Origin: Treponema sp.
Lineage (GTDB): Bacteria; Spirochaetota; Spirochaetia; Treponematales; Breznakiellaceae
Assembly: GCA_009782955.1 (NCBI GenBank)
Contig: WRIB01000004.1
Span: 1 to 63,455 of the forward strand
Length of the DNA stretch: 63,455 nt
Direction of reading: 5' to 3'
This document shows positions 9,428 through 18,691 of this stretch, piece after piece. The notes below the pieces were generated by a model that worked only from the letters and a program-made list of their open reading frames with translations, was not told the origin of the DNA and made no database searches. Numbering within the stretch: the first letter of the stretch is position 1; each line of letters begins with the position of its first letter. The position numbers and the translations under genes are program-made.

Positions 9428-10553
9428 CATAAAAATAATTAAATTTTTTTTACCCCATGGCATAATCATATATAAGAAAATAATATTAACAAAAATATTA
9501 TCATTTTATTACTATTTTAAAGTAAAATCATTTCACATAAGAGAAAACACCGCACTATTAATTGAGTTTTACACTTTTCATGGTGAAATTTTGCCCGGCC
9601 TGATAAAATACCTGTTTGATTTAGGGTATAATGTTGATATTATTTTTAGCAAATCGAATAATAAGGACAGGAATGCCAGAAATGATGCTGGTTTATTTTC
9701 ATGTTTCAACGGCGATGAAAGGCTAAGGACCATAACCTTATCCAATTATGGTAAAAATACATTATTGCGTTCTTCCAAGATAAGCTATTATAGAAATATT
9801 ATAATAGGTACTTTTAATGATGGAACAATCAGAAATGAATTATACAATATTGACCTATTTAAATTAAAACCGGTTTGCATGGTTCATGACTTTTATGTTA
9901 TTCATAATTATATCAATACAAACAAAATAGTAACCCTGGTAAAAATGGAATATCCAAACAGAAAACCGCATTTAATTGTAAATGCTCACTATTTTGGAAA
10001 ATACCAAAAAAGGGCAAAGTCAAAAAAAACGGTTTTCATTACTCTTAATTCAAACAATTTGTTTAACCGGAATTTATATTTGTTATTTAAAGCCTGCGAT
10101 ACATTATACCAAAATGGAATAAATAATTTTAGTGTAAAGATTATTGGGCAGGGAATAGCTGTACCCGAACGATTTCTTGATAATTTTCAGGTTTTTGGGT
10201 TTCTTGATTATCCAAATATGTTCAAAGAAACAGCTGATTCTGATTTTTTTTTAGCGCTTATTGATCAGGCAAGCATACAATATACAAATAAAGCGAGCGG
10301 TTCGTATCAGCTTAGCTATGGTTTTCTAAAACCAATCGTATTACACCGAAAATATTCTTGTGTATCCGGCTTTAATGACAAAAACAGCATACTGTATAAT
10401 GACAACGATGACTTGTCGGAGGCAATGATAAAATGTATTAATATGCCGGATAATGACTATTCGTTATTAGTTAATGAACTGGAAATTTCGGAAAAAGAAT
10501 TATATACTCGATCCCTTAATAATTTAAAAGAAGCGCTTGAAGCATCAATTTGA
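9420..10553 (+). CDS. Probable GT-B fold glycosyltransferase, divergent
   Basis: A 377-residue protein starting with TTG at 9420, overlapping the preceding gene by 8 nt. The N-terminal domain has alternating hydrophobic strands (TALLIEFYTFHGEILPGL) resembling the first Rossmann domain of GT-B enzymes. The C-terminal half has a strand/loop pattern (VKIIGQGIAVPERF ... VFGFLDYPNMFKETADSDFF) like GT4 donor domains, but the canonical E(x7)E motif is not clear. Position among glycosyltransferases supports a role in glycan assembly. I do not recognise a narrower family. Confidence 0.55.
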   Translation: MNSIKIIKFFLPHGIIIYKKIILTKILSFYYYFKVKSFHIRENTALLIEFYTFHGEILPGLIKYLFDLGYNVDIIFSKSNNKDRNARNDAGLFSCFNGDERLRTITLSNYGKNTLLRSSKISYYRNIIIGTFNDGTIRNELYNIDLFKLKPVCMVHDFYVIHNYINTNKIVTLVKMEYPNRKPHLIVNAHYFGKYQKRAKSKKTVFITLNSNNLFNRNLYLLFKACDTLYQNGINNFSVKIIGQGIAVPERFLDNFQVFGFLDYPNMFKETADSDFFLALIDQASIQYTNKASGSYQLSYGFLKPIVLHRKYSCVSGFNDKNSILYNDNDDLSEAMIKCINMPDNDYSLLVNELEISEKELYTRSLNNLKEALEASI

Positions 10554-10568
10554 CAGAAGCAATATCCA

Positions 10569-11513
10569 ATGCACCAATTTTCCATCATAACACCAACATA
10601 TAACCGCGTCAAATATCTTCCAAGAATATACGATTCCCTGCTGCAACAGAATGATGTAGATTTTGAATGGATCATTGTAGATGACGGATCATCGGATAAT
10701 ACAAAAGAAGTAGTTGAAAAATTTAAAAAAACCTTTAAAATTAAATACTACTATCAGGAAAACAGGGGTAAACCAAGTGCGGTTAATGCCGGAATACAAA
10801 TGGCGGATAGTTATATATCAACGTATTTTGACAGTGACGATAAATTTTGTCCTAATATATTAAAAACTATTTGGAAATATTTTGATGCTAAAACAAAAAA
10901 ATTTGAACATGAATGTGTTTGTGTGACGGGTTTATGCCAATATGACGACGGTGAATTAATTGGAAGAAAATTCCCGCATGACTACTATGTATCAGATCCA
11001 ATTAGATACCTGGATAACAAAAACCATAAATCAGACTCATCTGAATTTTTTCTTACTGCGATTCTTAAAGAATACCCGTATCCAGTTTTTGAAAATGAAA
11101 AAAATGTTTCCCCGTCTATTGTATGGAATCGCATTGCCCTGGCTTATAAAACAATTTTTGTAAATATAATATTCATTGAAAAGCAATTTTTACCCGATGG
11201 ATTATCAACCCAAAACTATGACTTAATGTACCCAATAGGTGCGGAAATATTTCACAACGAAGCTTCAATCCCTCCATTTAGGCTGAAATTACAGATACAT
11301 CATTCCGCTCGTTATATTTTCTTTGCAAGAATGAATAAAAAAAAGAATATTTTCAATAATGCAAAGAATAAATTAGTATTTCCCCTGGGAATATGTGGTT
11401 TTTTTTGGAATAAATTTAAGACGTTTTTAAAGAAATTCGGTGTTTTTCATAGTTTAAATAATTTTTTAATAAAAATAAAAATTAAAAAAGGCTATATAAA
11501 AAAATTTAAATGA
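10569..11513 (+). CDS. GT2-family glycosyltransferase
   Basis: A GT-A glycosyltransferase with the classic N-terminus FSIITPTYNRVKYLPRIYDSL. FEWIIVDDGSSDNTKEVVEKF and the metal-binding motif YFDSDDKF near residue 95 follow. At 314 residues it fits family 2. The C-terminal Lys/Phe-rich segment may be an amphipathic membrane anchor. It is separated from the previous gene by 15 nt and overlaps the next by 4 nt (ATGA). The gene is strongly AT-rich. Confidence 0.85.
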   Translation: MHQFSIITPTYNRVKYLPRIYDSLLQQNDVDFEWIIVDDGSSDNTKEVVEKFKKTFKIKYYYQENRGKPSAVNAGIQMADSYISTYFDSDDKFCPNILKTIWKYFDAKTKKFEHECVCVTGLCQYDDGELIGRKFPHDYYVSDPIRYLDNKNHKSDSSEFFLTAILKEYPYPVFENEKNVSPSIVWNRIALAYKTIFVNIIFIEKQFLPDGLSTQNYDLMYPIGAEIFHNEASIPPFRLKLQIHHSARYIFFARMNKKKNIFNNAKNKLVFPLGICGFFWNKFKTFLKKFGVFHSLNNFLIKIKIKKGYIKKFK

Positions 11514-12634
11514 ATGTTATATTCACCATCGACAAACTAGATATGGGTGGGGCTGCGCGGGTAGTATATGAACTGGTAAAAAATATAGACAAGTCGTGCT
11601 TTACATTAAAAATTATCTGTATTGATGGAAGAACAAATTCTTTTCTTGAAAAACAAATGTTAACCGAAGATTATGCTATTATTTTTCTTAAAAATCCAAG
11701 ATTAAAAAAAAAAATACTTCTATATAGAATCATCAATAGATTATTTTTTATTTTTTTTGATATAATTTCCATTTTACGTCTCCGTAAAGAACTAAGAAAA
11801 TCAAAGCCGGATATTGTACATGCCCACCAATACGGAATTTGGGCCGGTTATTGGACTATGGGCAATAATATTCCCCTTATTACTACCGTGCATTCGCGGC
11901 CCGATGGAACTTTTAACCGTTTAACAGAAAAAATAATTCTTAAACGTTCCATTTTACTGCATCGTAACATTTTTGTCGCAATATCAAAACACAACCTTGA
12001 TTCCATAAAATCGTATTGGCATCTGGACAGCAAATATGCGCGTTATGTTAATAACGGCATAAACATCGGCAGTTTTTTTTCGGTTCCCCACGATTCATTT
12101 ACTTTTATTAATATTTCCAGGCAGGATAAAAATAAAAATCAATCGCTAATAATACGGGCTTTTTCCAGGTTATTTCACGAAGACCCGTCTATTCCCATGA
12201 AATTATTCCTTGTCGGAGACGGAGATACCCATGGTTTATTAAAAAAAGAAGCGGAAAATCTTGGCGTAACTAATATGGTAACTTTCCCCGGATATGTTTC
12301 GTCTGCGGCTCAATATCTATCCTGTTCCGATGTCTATATTTCATCTGCAAACAGAGAAGGGCTTTCTCTGTCTGTTCTGGAAGCCATGGCTTCGAAACTG
12401 CCGGTAATAGCCACCGACGCAGGAGGCGTCCGGGATTTAGCCGGGGAAAACGGCATTCTTATACCATGCAACGATGAATACTCACTATATGCGGCAATGA
12501 AAAAGTTACGGGATAATAAGGAAATGCGTCTTTTTAAGGGCAGGAAATCTTTCGAAATGGTTCAGGATTATTCGGCCATTAATATGGCAAAAAAGTACTG
12601 CGATCTTTACCAGGAGTTTTCTGCAGCAAAATGA
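11510..12634 (+). CDS. GT4-family glycosyltransferase
   Basis: A GT-B fold enzyme of 374 residues. The N-terminal glycine-rich loop DKLDMGGAARVVYELVKN and the HAHQYGIWAGYW motif are typical of GT4. The donor domain has LFLVGDGDTHGLLKKEA and SSANREGLSLSVLEAMASK, which contains the E(x7)E motif, followed by VIATDAGGVRDL. Start and stop overlap both neighbours as ATGA. The likely role is a retaining sugar transfer in the cytoplasm. Confidence 0.88.
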   Translation: MNVIFTIDKLDMGGAARVVYELVKNIDKSCFTLKIICIDGRTNSFLEKQMLTEDYAIIFLKNPRLKKKILLYRIINRLFFIFFDIISILRLRKELRKSKPDIVHAHQYGIWAGYWTMGNNIPLITTVHSRPDGTFNRLTEKIILKRSILLHRNIFVAISKHNLDSIKSYWHLDSKYARYVNNGINIGSFFSVPHDSFTFINISRQDKNKNQSLIIRAFSRLFHEDPSIPMKLFLVGDGDTHGLLKKEAENLGVTNMVTFPGYVSSAAQYLSCSDVYISSANREGLSLSVLEAMASKLPVIATDAGGVRDLAGENGILIPCNDEYSLYAAMKKLRDNKEMRLFKGRKSFEMVQDYSAINMAKKYCDLYQEFSAAK

Positions 12635-13602
12635 AATTTTTTATTATCACCATTGATACCGAAGGAGACAATCTCTGGGATCATCGTCTTGGCGATACGA
12701 TAACTACGAAAAACGCCCGCTTTATACCAAGATTTCAGGAATTATGCGATAAATACAATTTTTTCCCAGTATACCTGGTAAATTATGAAATGGCCCAGGA
12801 TTCCTTTTTTGTTGATTTTGCAAAAAAAAACTTGAACAGGAATACATGCGAAATTGGCATTCATCCGCATGCATGGAATAATCCGCCTTTTTATGATTTA
12901 AAAAAAGCCGGTAATACCTATGGGCTTCCCTACTTGATTGAATACCCCGAATCAATTATGAAAGAAAAAATTAATGTTTTGTTTAATCTATTAAAAGAAA
13001 CTTTTCAATGCGATATTGTATCCCACAGATCAGGCAGATGGGCGGCAAATCAGGTTTATTATGATCTTCTTATTAATTATGGCGTAAAAATTGATTGTTC
13101 TGTTACACCTCATGTTTCATGGAAAAATGCAAAGGGCTTAACTCCAAACAGTAAAGGTTCGGATTACAGAAAAAGCCCGGAAAAACCATTTTTTATCAAA
13201 CACAGCATCGAAGACCATTCTTTATTGGAAATACCTGTAACCATAAGAATGCTGCGGCATTTCTCCGTCAATTTTAAAAAACTGTTTCATCCTAAATATT
13301 TTGCATCAATAATTATGGAAACGATTAACGGTAAGCCAATTTGGCTTCGCCCCAATGGAAATAATGCATCTAGTATGCTGGCTTTGATACATAATATAAA
13401 AGAATCAGAAGCTGACTATCTTATGTTTATGCTGCACTCTTCCGAATTAATGCCGGGCGGGAGTCCAAAATTCAAAACGCTTGAATCTATCGAAAACCTT
13501 TATCATCAGCTTGATATGCTATTTAACATAGCATCAAAAGATTTTCATGGTATCACCCTTCGGGATTATTATTCATATTTCGTACAGAAAAAAACGGCAT
13601 AG
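12631..13602 (+). CDS. NodB-like polysaccharide deacetylase family protein
   Basis: A 323-residue protein with a NodB-type barrel signature. FIITIDTEGDNLWD near residues 3-16 supplies the first acidic motif. CEIGIHPHAWNNPP near residues 72-85 supplies the metal-binding His pair. SHRSGRWAANQVYYDLL and the strand IDCSVTPHVSW are also typical. No signal peptide is visible, so action would be cytoplasmic, on a sugar nucleotide or lipid-linked intermediate. Such WalW-like deacetylases occur in capsule loci. Whether it deacetylates an N-acetyl sugar here is inference. Confidence 0.75.
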   Translation: MKFFIITIDTEGDNLWDHRLGDTITTKNARFIPRFQELCDKYNFFPVYLVNYEMAQDSFFVDFAKKNLNRNTCEIGIHPHAWNNPPFYDLKKAGNTYGLPYLIEYPESIMKEKINVLFNLLKETFQCDIVSHRSGRWAANQVYYDLLINYGVKIDCSVTPHVSWKNAKGLTPNSKGSDYRKSPEKPFFIKHSIEDHSLLEIPVTIRMLRHFSVNFKKLFHPKYFASIIMETINGKPIWLRPNGNNASSMLALIHNIKESEADYLMFMLHSSELMPGGSPKFKTLESIENLYHQLDMLFNIASKDFHGITLRDYYSYFVQKKTA

Positions 13603-13603
13603 T

Positions 13604-14368
13604 ATGCTGATCTATCCAAGAAGATACCTAAAATTTATTCGTCTCCGGCATGGCCTTGCTTATTTTGATGAACCCTATGATAAAGTCAAGGCAGATATTA
13701 TCCGGGAATGGCAATATTCAAAAAAACGTACGCTGTTTTCCGGTGATATCCATACATTGCTAATAGATTTAACAAAAACTGAAGATGATATTTTCTCCGG
13801 CTTCGACAAAATTACAAAGCGTCAAATACACAGTGCAAAGACAAAAGATGCTTTTACAACGGTAACCTTTAATAATAATAGCGAGAGGGGGGGGGGGGGA
13901 GAAAAAAATAATTTTTTTGTTTTTTTTAATGCCTTCGCATTATCAAAAAATTTACCGCCCATCGGTGAAGAAGAATTCAATTTTTTGTTCGAAAATAATG
14001 TTTATATAATCCGCGGGGTGTTGTATAACGATGAAGTTTTAGTATATCACAGTTATATCACTGTAAATAAAAGAGCCCGGTTAATGCATTCCGCATCATT
14101 ATTCAGGAATCAAACAGATACTGCCTTTAAGAACCTTATTGGAAGAGCCAACCGTCTGCTTCATTGGGATGATATATGTTTTTTCAAAAAGAATGATTAT
14201 CTAATATATGATTTTGGGGGTATCAGTATAGATAGTAAAAACCAAGGGATACAGGCAATTAACAAATTCAAAGAGGGATTTGGCGGAACACCTGTAAAAG
14301 AGTATAAATCATATATTCCCTTAACCCTCAAGGGATTGATATTTTTGTTATTAAAAAAGATAATATGA
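13604..14368 (+). CDS. FemAB/GNAT-like acyltransferase
   Basis: A 254-residue protein. The start chosen is ATG at 13604, just after the upstream stop. A longer in-frame start at 13547 would run inside the deacetylase gene. LLIDLTKTEDDIFSGFDKITKRQIHSAK near residues 47-74 corresponds to the FemAB-like pattern of a conserved strand then TRxxIRxA-type helix. LIYDFGGISID near residue 205 matches the DFGG block of these proteins. It probably adds an acyl or aminoacyl group to a glycan sugar. A G13 tract (13887-13899) lies inside the gene and could switch it off by frameshift. Confidence 0.65.
   Translation: MLIYPRRYLKFIRLRHGLAYFDEPYDKVKADIIREWQYSKKRTLFSGDIHTLLIDLTKTEDDIFSGFDKITKRQIHSAKTKDAFTTVTFNNNSERGGGGEKNNFFVFFNAFALSKNLPPIGEEEFNFLFENNVYIIRGVLYNDEVLVYHSYITVNKRARLMHSASLFRNQTDTAFKNLIGRANRLLHWDDICFFKKNDYLIYDFGGISIDSKNQGIQAINKFKEGFGGTPVKEYKSYIPLTLKGLIFLLLKKII
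13887..13899. repeat. G13 homopolymer tract inside the acyltransferase gene
   Basis: Thirteen consecutive G follow GAGA and are themselves followed by short A and T runs. In the present length the tract is in frame and encodes Gly residues (SERGGGGEKNN). Change by one base would truncate the protein. Poly-G tracts that vary in length are known in treponemes. Confidence 0.8.
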
Positions 14369-15384
14369 AATTAACCAAACACATTAAGCGATTTTTTCCA
14401 CAATGCCGCTTATACGGTTTTTCCGTTGCGTTCTGGGCCCTTGCCTACCCTTTCTACCGCCTATTTGGGCCTTTAAAACCCTATTTTGCGGTACATAAAC
14501 ACCGGGCAATTTTAAAATATTTAACAAGAAAATATTCCGGTATTGTTAATCAGTTTACAGACAGTGATAAAACGCCCGAATCCCCTATCGGCCCGGAATC
14601 CACAATTTGGGTTTCCTGGTGGGATGGAGAAGAGGTCATGCCCGCCCTTGTTAAGGTTTGCTGTCAGACAATAAAACAACACGCGGGGACTCATCCGGTA
14701 GTGCTTATTACAAAAGACAATTATTGTGATTATGTATCTATTCCGGATTATATAATGGATAGAGTTAATGCCGGCAATATGAAAATAACCCATTTTTCCA
14801 ATATTTTACGCGCCAATCTTTTATATAAATACGGGGGCATTTGGTTAGATGCCACTATATTGTCATTAAAAAATATATCTTTGGAGAACTCATTTTTTTT
14901 TACGTTAAAAGCGCCCGCCAAAAAAAGCGTCAGCGTTACTTTGACCCGATTTGCGGGGCTCTCCAATAATGCTAGAAAACTTCATAATCAAGCGTATCCT
15001 CAAATAAGCCGCTGGTCGGGTTTTCTGCTTGCCGGAACGAAAGGTTCCCCAGTTTTTAAATATATGATGGATATTTTATATGCCTATTGGAAAGATCATA
15101 CCGATCAAATTGACTACGTGCTTTTTGATTATACAATAGCATTTGGATACGACAATATCCCGGTTATAAAAAATTTAGTTGACAATGTTCCTTGCAGCGA
15201 TACAGAAAAATTCGAACTGGAAAAAGATCTGAACAGCGAATACTCAGAAGAACGATTCGCAAAATACTGTTCAGCGGCATTTCACAAATTAACATGGAAA
15301 AAAAAATTTTATACCCATACAAAAGAGGGGAAACTTACAATATACGGCCACATCCTTGATACATTTGCCGGAAACACCGCATGA
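14365..15384 (+). CDS. Capsular polysaccharide synthesis glycosyltransferase (Caps_synth/GT32-like)
   Basis: A 339-residue protein. STIWVSWWDGEEVMPALVKVC near residues 79-99 and the segment LRANLLYKYGGIWLDATILSL near residues 149-169 contain the GT32-type DXD equivalent (WLDAT). They place it in the Caps_synth (PF05704) group. A hydrophobic segment near residues 12-32 may associate with the membrane. It overlaps both neighbours by 4 nt (ATGA). Sugar specificity is unknown. The family is firm, the exact transfer is not. Confidence 0.85.
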   Translation: MKLTKHIKRFFPQCRLYGFSVAFWALAYPFYRLFGPLKPYFAVHKHRAILKYLTRKYSGIVNQFTDSDKTPESPIGPESTIWVSWWDGEEVMPALVKVCCQTIKQHAGTHPVVLITKDNYCDYVSIPDYIMDRVNAGNMKITHFSNILRANLLYKYGGIWLDATILSLKNISLENSFFFTLKAPAKKSVSVTLTRFAGLSNNARKLHNQAYPQISRWSGFLLAGTKGSPVFKYMMDILYAYWKDHTDQIDYVLFDYTIAFGYDNIPVIKNLVDNVPCSDTEKFELEKDLNSEYSEERFAKYCSAAFHKLTWKKKFYTHTKEGKLTIYGHILDTFAGNTA

Positions 15385-16409
15385 AATTTCTAGTAACCGG
15401 ATCTGCCGGTTTTATTGGATATCACCTCACAAAACGTCTTGCAGAGGATAATCATGATATTGTGTCTATTGATAACATCAACAATTACTACGACGTCGAT
15501 TTAAAATATGGCCGCCTTGCGGCTTTGGGAATTAACCGGGCAGATATCGAAACGGCAGGATCGGATAAAACAATCATATCTTCGATTTTTTCTAATGTAA
15601 AATTTTATAAAATTGATTTGTGTGATGCTGAGCGTATAACAGCATTATTTTCAAACGGCGCTTTTGATATTGTTTTACATCTTGCCGCACAAGCCGGCGT
15701 ACGCTATTCTCTTGCCAACCCCAATGCATATATTTCCAGCAATATACAGGGATTTCTGAATATGCTTGAGGCGGCAAAACTGTATCCCCCGCAGCGATTT
15801 GTATACGCTTCGTCAAGTTCCGTGTATGGCCTAAATACAAAAATACCGTTTTCGGAAAGCGATGCCGTCAGCCAGCCTGCAAGTCTATATGCAGCAACGA
15901 AACGGTCCAATGAATTAATGGCCCACGCATACAGCCACTTGTATAATATTCCAGCGACGGGTCTGCGTTTTTTTACTGTCTACGGCCCCTGGGGAAGGCC
16001 TGATATGGCGCCGATTATTTTTGCCAAATCAATAATCGAAGAAAAGCCAATCACTGTTTATAACAACGGAAACATGAAACGGGATTTTACCTATATTGAT
16101 GATGTTGTTGAAGGAATCATCCGCATTATCAGCCTTATTCGGAAAAAAAATGCCGATGTCTCCGTACCTGCCGCTCTATACAATATAGGCCGCTGTGGAC
16201 CTGTACCGCTTATGGATTTTATTCATACCCTGGAAGATGCGCTGGGAAAAAAAGCGTCAATTAATTATGCGCCAATGCAGGCAGGTGATGTATATGCGAC
16301 CTGGGCCGATTGTTCCGCCCTGGAACGCGATACCGCCTATCGTCCGCATACCCCGCTTTCGCTCGGCATAAACAAATTTGTCGAATGGTATAAAGGATAC
16401 TATCATTAA
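15381..16409 (+). CDS. UDP-glucuronate 4-epimerase (CapI/LpsL-like)
   Basis: Interconverts UDP-glucuronate and UDP-galacturonate. The NAD-binding motif VTGSAGFIGYHLTKRLAE is followed by IDNINNYYDVDLKYGRLAAL, a signature that separates this group from GalE. ASSSSVYGLNTKIPFSE and the catalytic SLYAATKRSNELMA (YxxxK) follow, then FFTVYGPWGRPDMA. At 342 residues the length is standard. It stands directly upstream of the UDP-glucose dehydrogenase that makes its substrate. Confidence 0.92.
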   Translation: MKFLVTGSAGFIGYHLTKRLAEDNHDIVSIDNINNYYDVDLKYGRLAALGINRADIETAGSDKTIISSIFSNVKFYKIDLCDAERITALFSNGAFDIVLHLAAQAGVRYSLANPNAYISSNIQGFLNMLEAAKLYPPQRFVYASSSSVYGLNTKIPFSESDAVSQPASLYAATKRSNELMAHAYSHLYNIPATGLRFFTVYGPWGRPDMAPIIFAKSIIEEKPITVYNNGNMKRDFTYIDDVVEGIIRIISLIRKKNADVSVPAALYNIGRCGPVPLMDFIHTLEDALGKKASINYAPMQAGDVYATWADCSALERDTAYRPHTPLSLGINKFVEWYKGYYH

Positions 16410-16418
16410 GGAAATACT

Positions 16419-17762
16419 ATGGCCTCTGTAGCGATTATAGGAACAGGATATGTCGGGCTTGTTTCCGGAGCGTGCCTTGCCGATTTTGGAAATACTGTTA
16501 CCTGCGTTGACCTTGACAAAAATAAAATCGATCTCTTAAAAAAGGGGGAAATACCGATTTATGAACCGGGCCTTGCGGATGTGGTTACCCGCAATACGGC
16601 CCTTAACCGCCTGCGGTTCACCGATTCGCTGCCGGAAGCGGCTGCAAAAAGCGAAGTAATTTTTATTGCCGTTGGTACGCCCCCTTCGGAAGACGGCAGT
16701 GCCGATCTCTCATATGTGGAAAATGCCGCCCGTGCCATCGGCAGGATAATTAATTCCTACAAAATTATCGTTGATAAAAGCACCGTGCCTATTGGAACCG
16801 CTGGAAAGGTAAAACGCTGGCTAAAAGAAGAAATAGCGAAGCGTGTTGAATGCGGCGATCTTAAGGAAGGAGAGGCGGATTTTGATGTCGTTTCCAATCC
16901 CGAATTTCTGCGTGAGGGCGCTGCGGTACAGGATTTTACCCATCCTGACCGGATCGTTATCGGTACGGACAAAGAACGTGCCCGGACAATTATGAAAGAT
17001 GTCTACCGGTCTTTATATTTAAATGAAACTCCCTATATAGAAACAAACCCTGAATCCGCAGAAATGATCAAATATGCCGCCAATGCGTTTCTCGCTGTCA
17101 AAATTTCTTTTATTAACGAAATTGCAAACCTATGCGAAAAGACGGGGGCCGACATTCGCGATGTCGCCAAGGGAATCGGACGGGACGGCAGAATTGGAGG
17201 AAAATTTCTTCACCCCGGCCCCGGGTATGGAGGAAGCTGTTTTCCCAAGGATACCCGGGCCCTCGTCCGTACCGGAAGAGATGCCGCTTTCCCGCTTTCC
17301 ATTGTTGAAGCGGCGATACTCGCGAACGAAGAACAAAAAAATAGAATGGTAATTAAGATAGAAAACGCCCTTGGAACGCTGCACGGCAAAACAATCGCTG
17401 TGCTGGGTCTTTCCTTTAAGCCAAATACCGGAGATATGCGCGAGGCGCCGTCCCTGACCATTATCAGGGCTTTAACTGCAAAGGGTGTCCGTGTCAGAGC
17501 CGCTGATCCGGCAGCGATTGCGGAAGCGAAATGGCGGCTTAAAAGCATAGCCGCTTCGATTGAATTTTTCGAAGATGAATATGAGGCCATGGCAGCTGCG
17601 GATGCTCTTGTTATTGTTACTGAATGGAATCAATACCGCAATCTTGATTTTGACCGCATAAAAAAACTGCTTTCGGCGCCTGTTTTGTTTGATCTGCGTA
17701 ATATTTATACACGTAAAGATATGGAAGAAAAAGGATTCTCTTACCACGCGGTTGGACAATGA
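16419..17762 (+). CDS. ugd: UDP-glucose 6-dehydrogenase
   Basis: Oxidises UDP-glucose to UDP-glucuronate with two NAD+. The Rossmann motif IGTGYVGLVSGACLADFG is at the N-terminus. The catalytic cysteine lies in GPGYGGSCFPKDTRAL near residue 274. The central helix EMIKYAANAFLAVKISFINE and the C-terminal AADPAA/NIYT regions match the family. A ribosome-binding site (AAGGAAA) precedes ATG 16419. Its product can feed both the 4-epimerase upstream and the decarboxylase at 438. It overlaps the next gene by 4 nt. Confidence 0.96.
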   Translation: MASVAIIGTGYVGLVSGACLADFGNTVTCVDLDKNKIDLLKKGEIPIYEPGLADVVTRNTALNRLRFTDSLPEAAAKSEVIFIAVGTPPSEDGSADLSYVENAARAIGRIINSYKIIVDKSTVPIGTAGKVKRWLKEEIAKRVECGDLKEGEADFDVVSNPEFLREGAAVQDFTHPDRIVIGTDKERARTIMKDVYRSLYLNETPYIETNPESAEMIKYAANAFLAVKISFINEIANLCEKTGADIRDVAKGIGRDGRIGGKFLHPGPGYGGSCFPKDTRALVRTGRDAAFPLSIVEAAILANEEQKNRMVIKIENALGTLHGKTIAVLGLSFKPNTGDMREAPSLTIIRALTAKGVRVRAADPAAIAEAKWRLKSIAASIEFFEDEYEAMAAADALVIVTEWNQYRNLDFDRIKKLLSAPVLFDLRNIYTRKDMEEKGFSYHAVGQ

Positions 17763-18682
17763 AATACGTGTATGTTTTAGCAAGCTGCGAACATGATGAT
17801 TATTATGAGCAGTTTTTGCTTTCTCTGGCATCTTTTCGGCTGTATAACCCAAATGCTGCGGTTATTGCATTAATCGATGAAAAAACAAAACAGAATCTGA
17901 ACGGAAAACGCTCAAGATATGAAGAATTTATTTCCGAGACAAAAATAATTAATGTACCCCTAGAATATTCACAAAAGGAAGCTTCCCGCTGGATAAAAAC
18001 TTCCGTACAGCATTATATTTCTGGTGATTTTCTTTATATTGACTGCGATACCATTATTGCAGAAAAGCTGGATTATGATTTTCCTTCAGATATTGCCATA
18101 GGAGCGGTGCTTGATACTCATGTAACCCTGGAATATCATCATTTAAAAAATCATTTTAATAAAGAAGATAAAAAACTAGGGTTTTCTTCTTCTTTTAAAT
18201 CCAACAATAGGTTCAACGGAGGACTGCTATACTGCAGAAATGATTCTCCGGCGCGGGATTTTTATGAAAAATGGCATTCCCTGTGGATCGAAAGCCGAAA
18301 AAACGGCTGTTCCCAGGATATGCCTTCCCTTAATCAGGCCAATTATGAATTAGGCGGTATCATTGCTGAATTGAACGGCGAATGGAACTGTCAGATCAGC
18401 CATAACGGTCTGCCCTGGCTGGCCAATGCAAAAATCATTCATTATTATGCTACTTCTCTTAGCTCTTTGGAACCTGCTTACAAACTTGCTTCAAGCGCCG
18501 TTATTAATTCGCTAAAGGAAACCGGGGAAATATCTCCGGAAATTTTGATGTATATAAAAAAGCCAAAAAACGCATTTGACCCTTTTTCACGGATTATTTC
18601 TGATAAATCGACTATTCATGCTTTAGATAAATCTTTGCTTTTTAAATCTATAAGGTTTTTTAAGAGACATGGCAAATCATAA
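17759..18682 (+). CDS. GT8-like GT-A glycosyltransferase
   Basis: A 307-residue protein with KYVYVLASCEHDDYYEQFLLSL at the N-terminus. FLYIDCDTIIAEKL near residues 90-103 carries the DXD metal motif. RFNGGLLYCRND near 156-167 is the second substrate block found in GT8-like enzymes, and a late IIHYYAT replaces the usual H-x-x-G-x-x-K. Specificity is unknown. It overlaps ugd by 4 nt and is followed by the heptose pathway genes. Confidence 0.65.
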   Translation: MKYVYVLASCEHDDYYEQFLLSLASFRLYNPNAAVIALIDEKTKQNLNGKRSRYEEFISETKIINVPLEYSQKEASRWIKTSVQHYISGDFLYIDCDTIIAEKLDYDFPSDIAIGAVLDTHVTLEYHHLKNHFNKEDKKLGFSSSFKSNNRFNGGLLYCRNDSPARDFYEKWHSLWIESRKNGCSQDMPSLNQANYELGGIIAELNGEWNCQISHNGLPWLANAKIIHYYATSLSSLEPAYKLASSAVINSLKETGEISPEILMYIKKPKNAFDPFSRIISDKSTIHALDKSLLFKSIRFFKRHGKS

Positions 18683-18691
18683 GGAAATTAT

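Noticed and set aside
17210..17852. Overlapping antisense reading frames within ugd (126 residues each)
   Set aside because: They have Ser/Arg-rich, low-structure translations typical of antisense shadows, and ugd has complete conserved motifs over the same bases.
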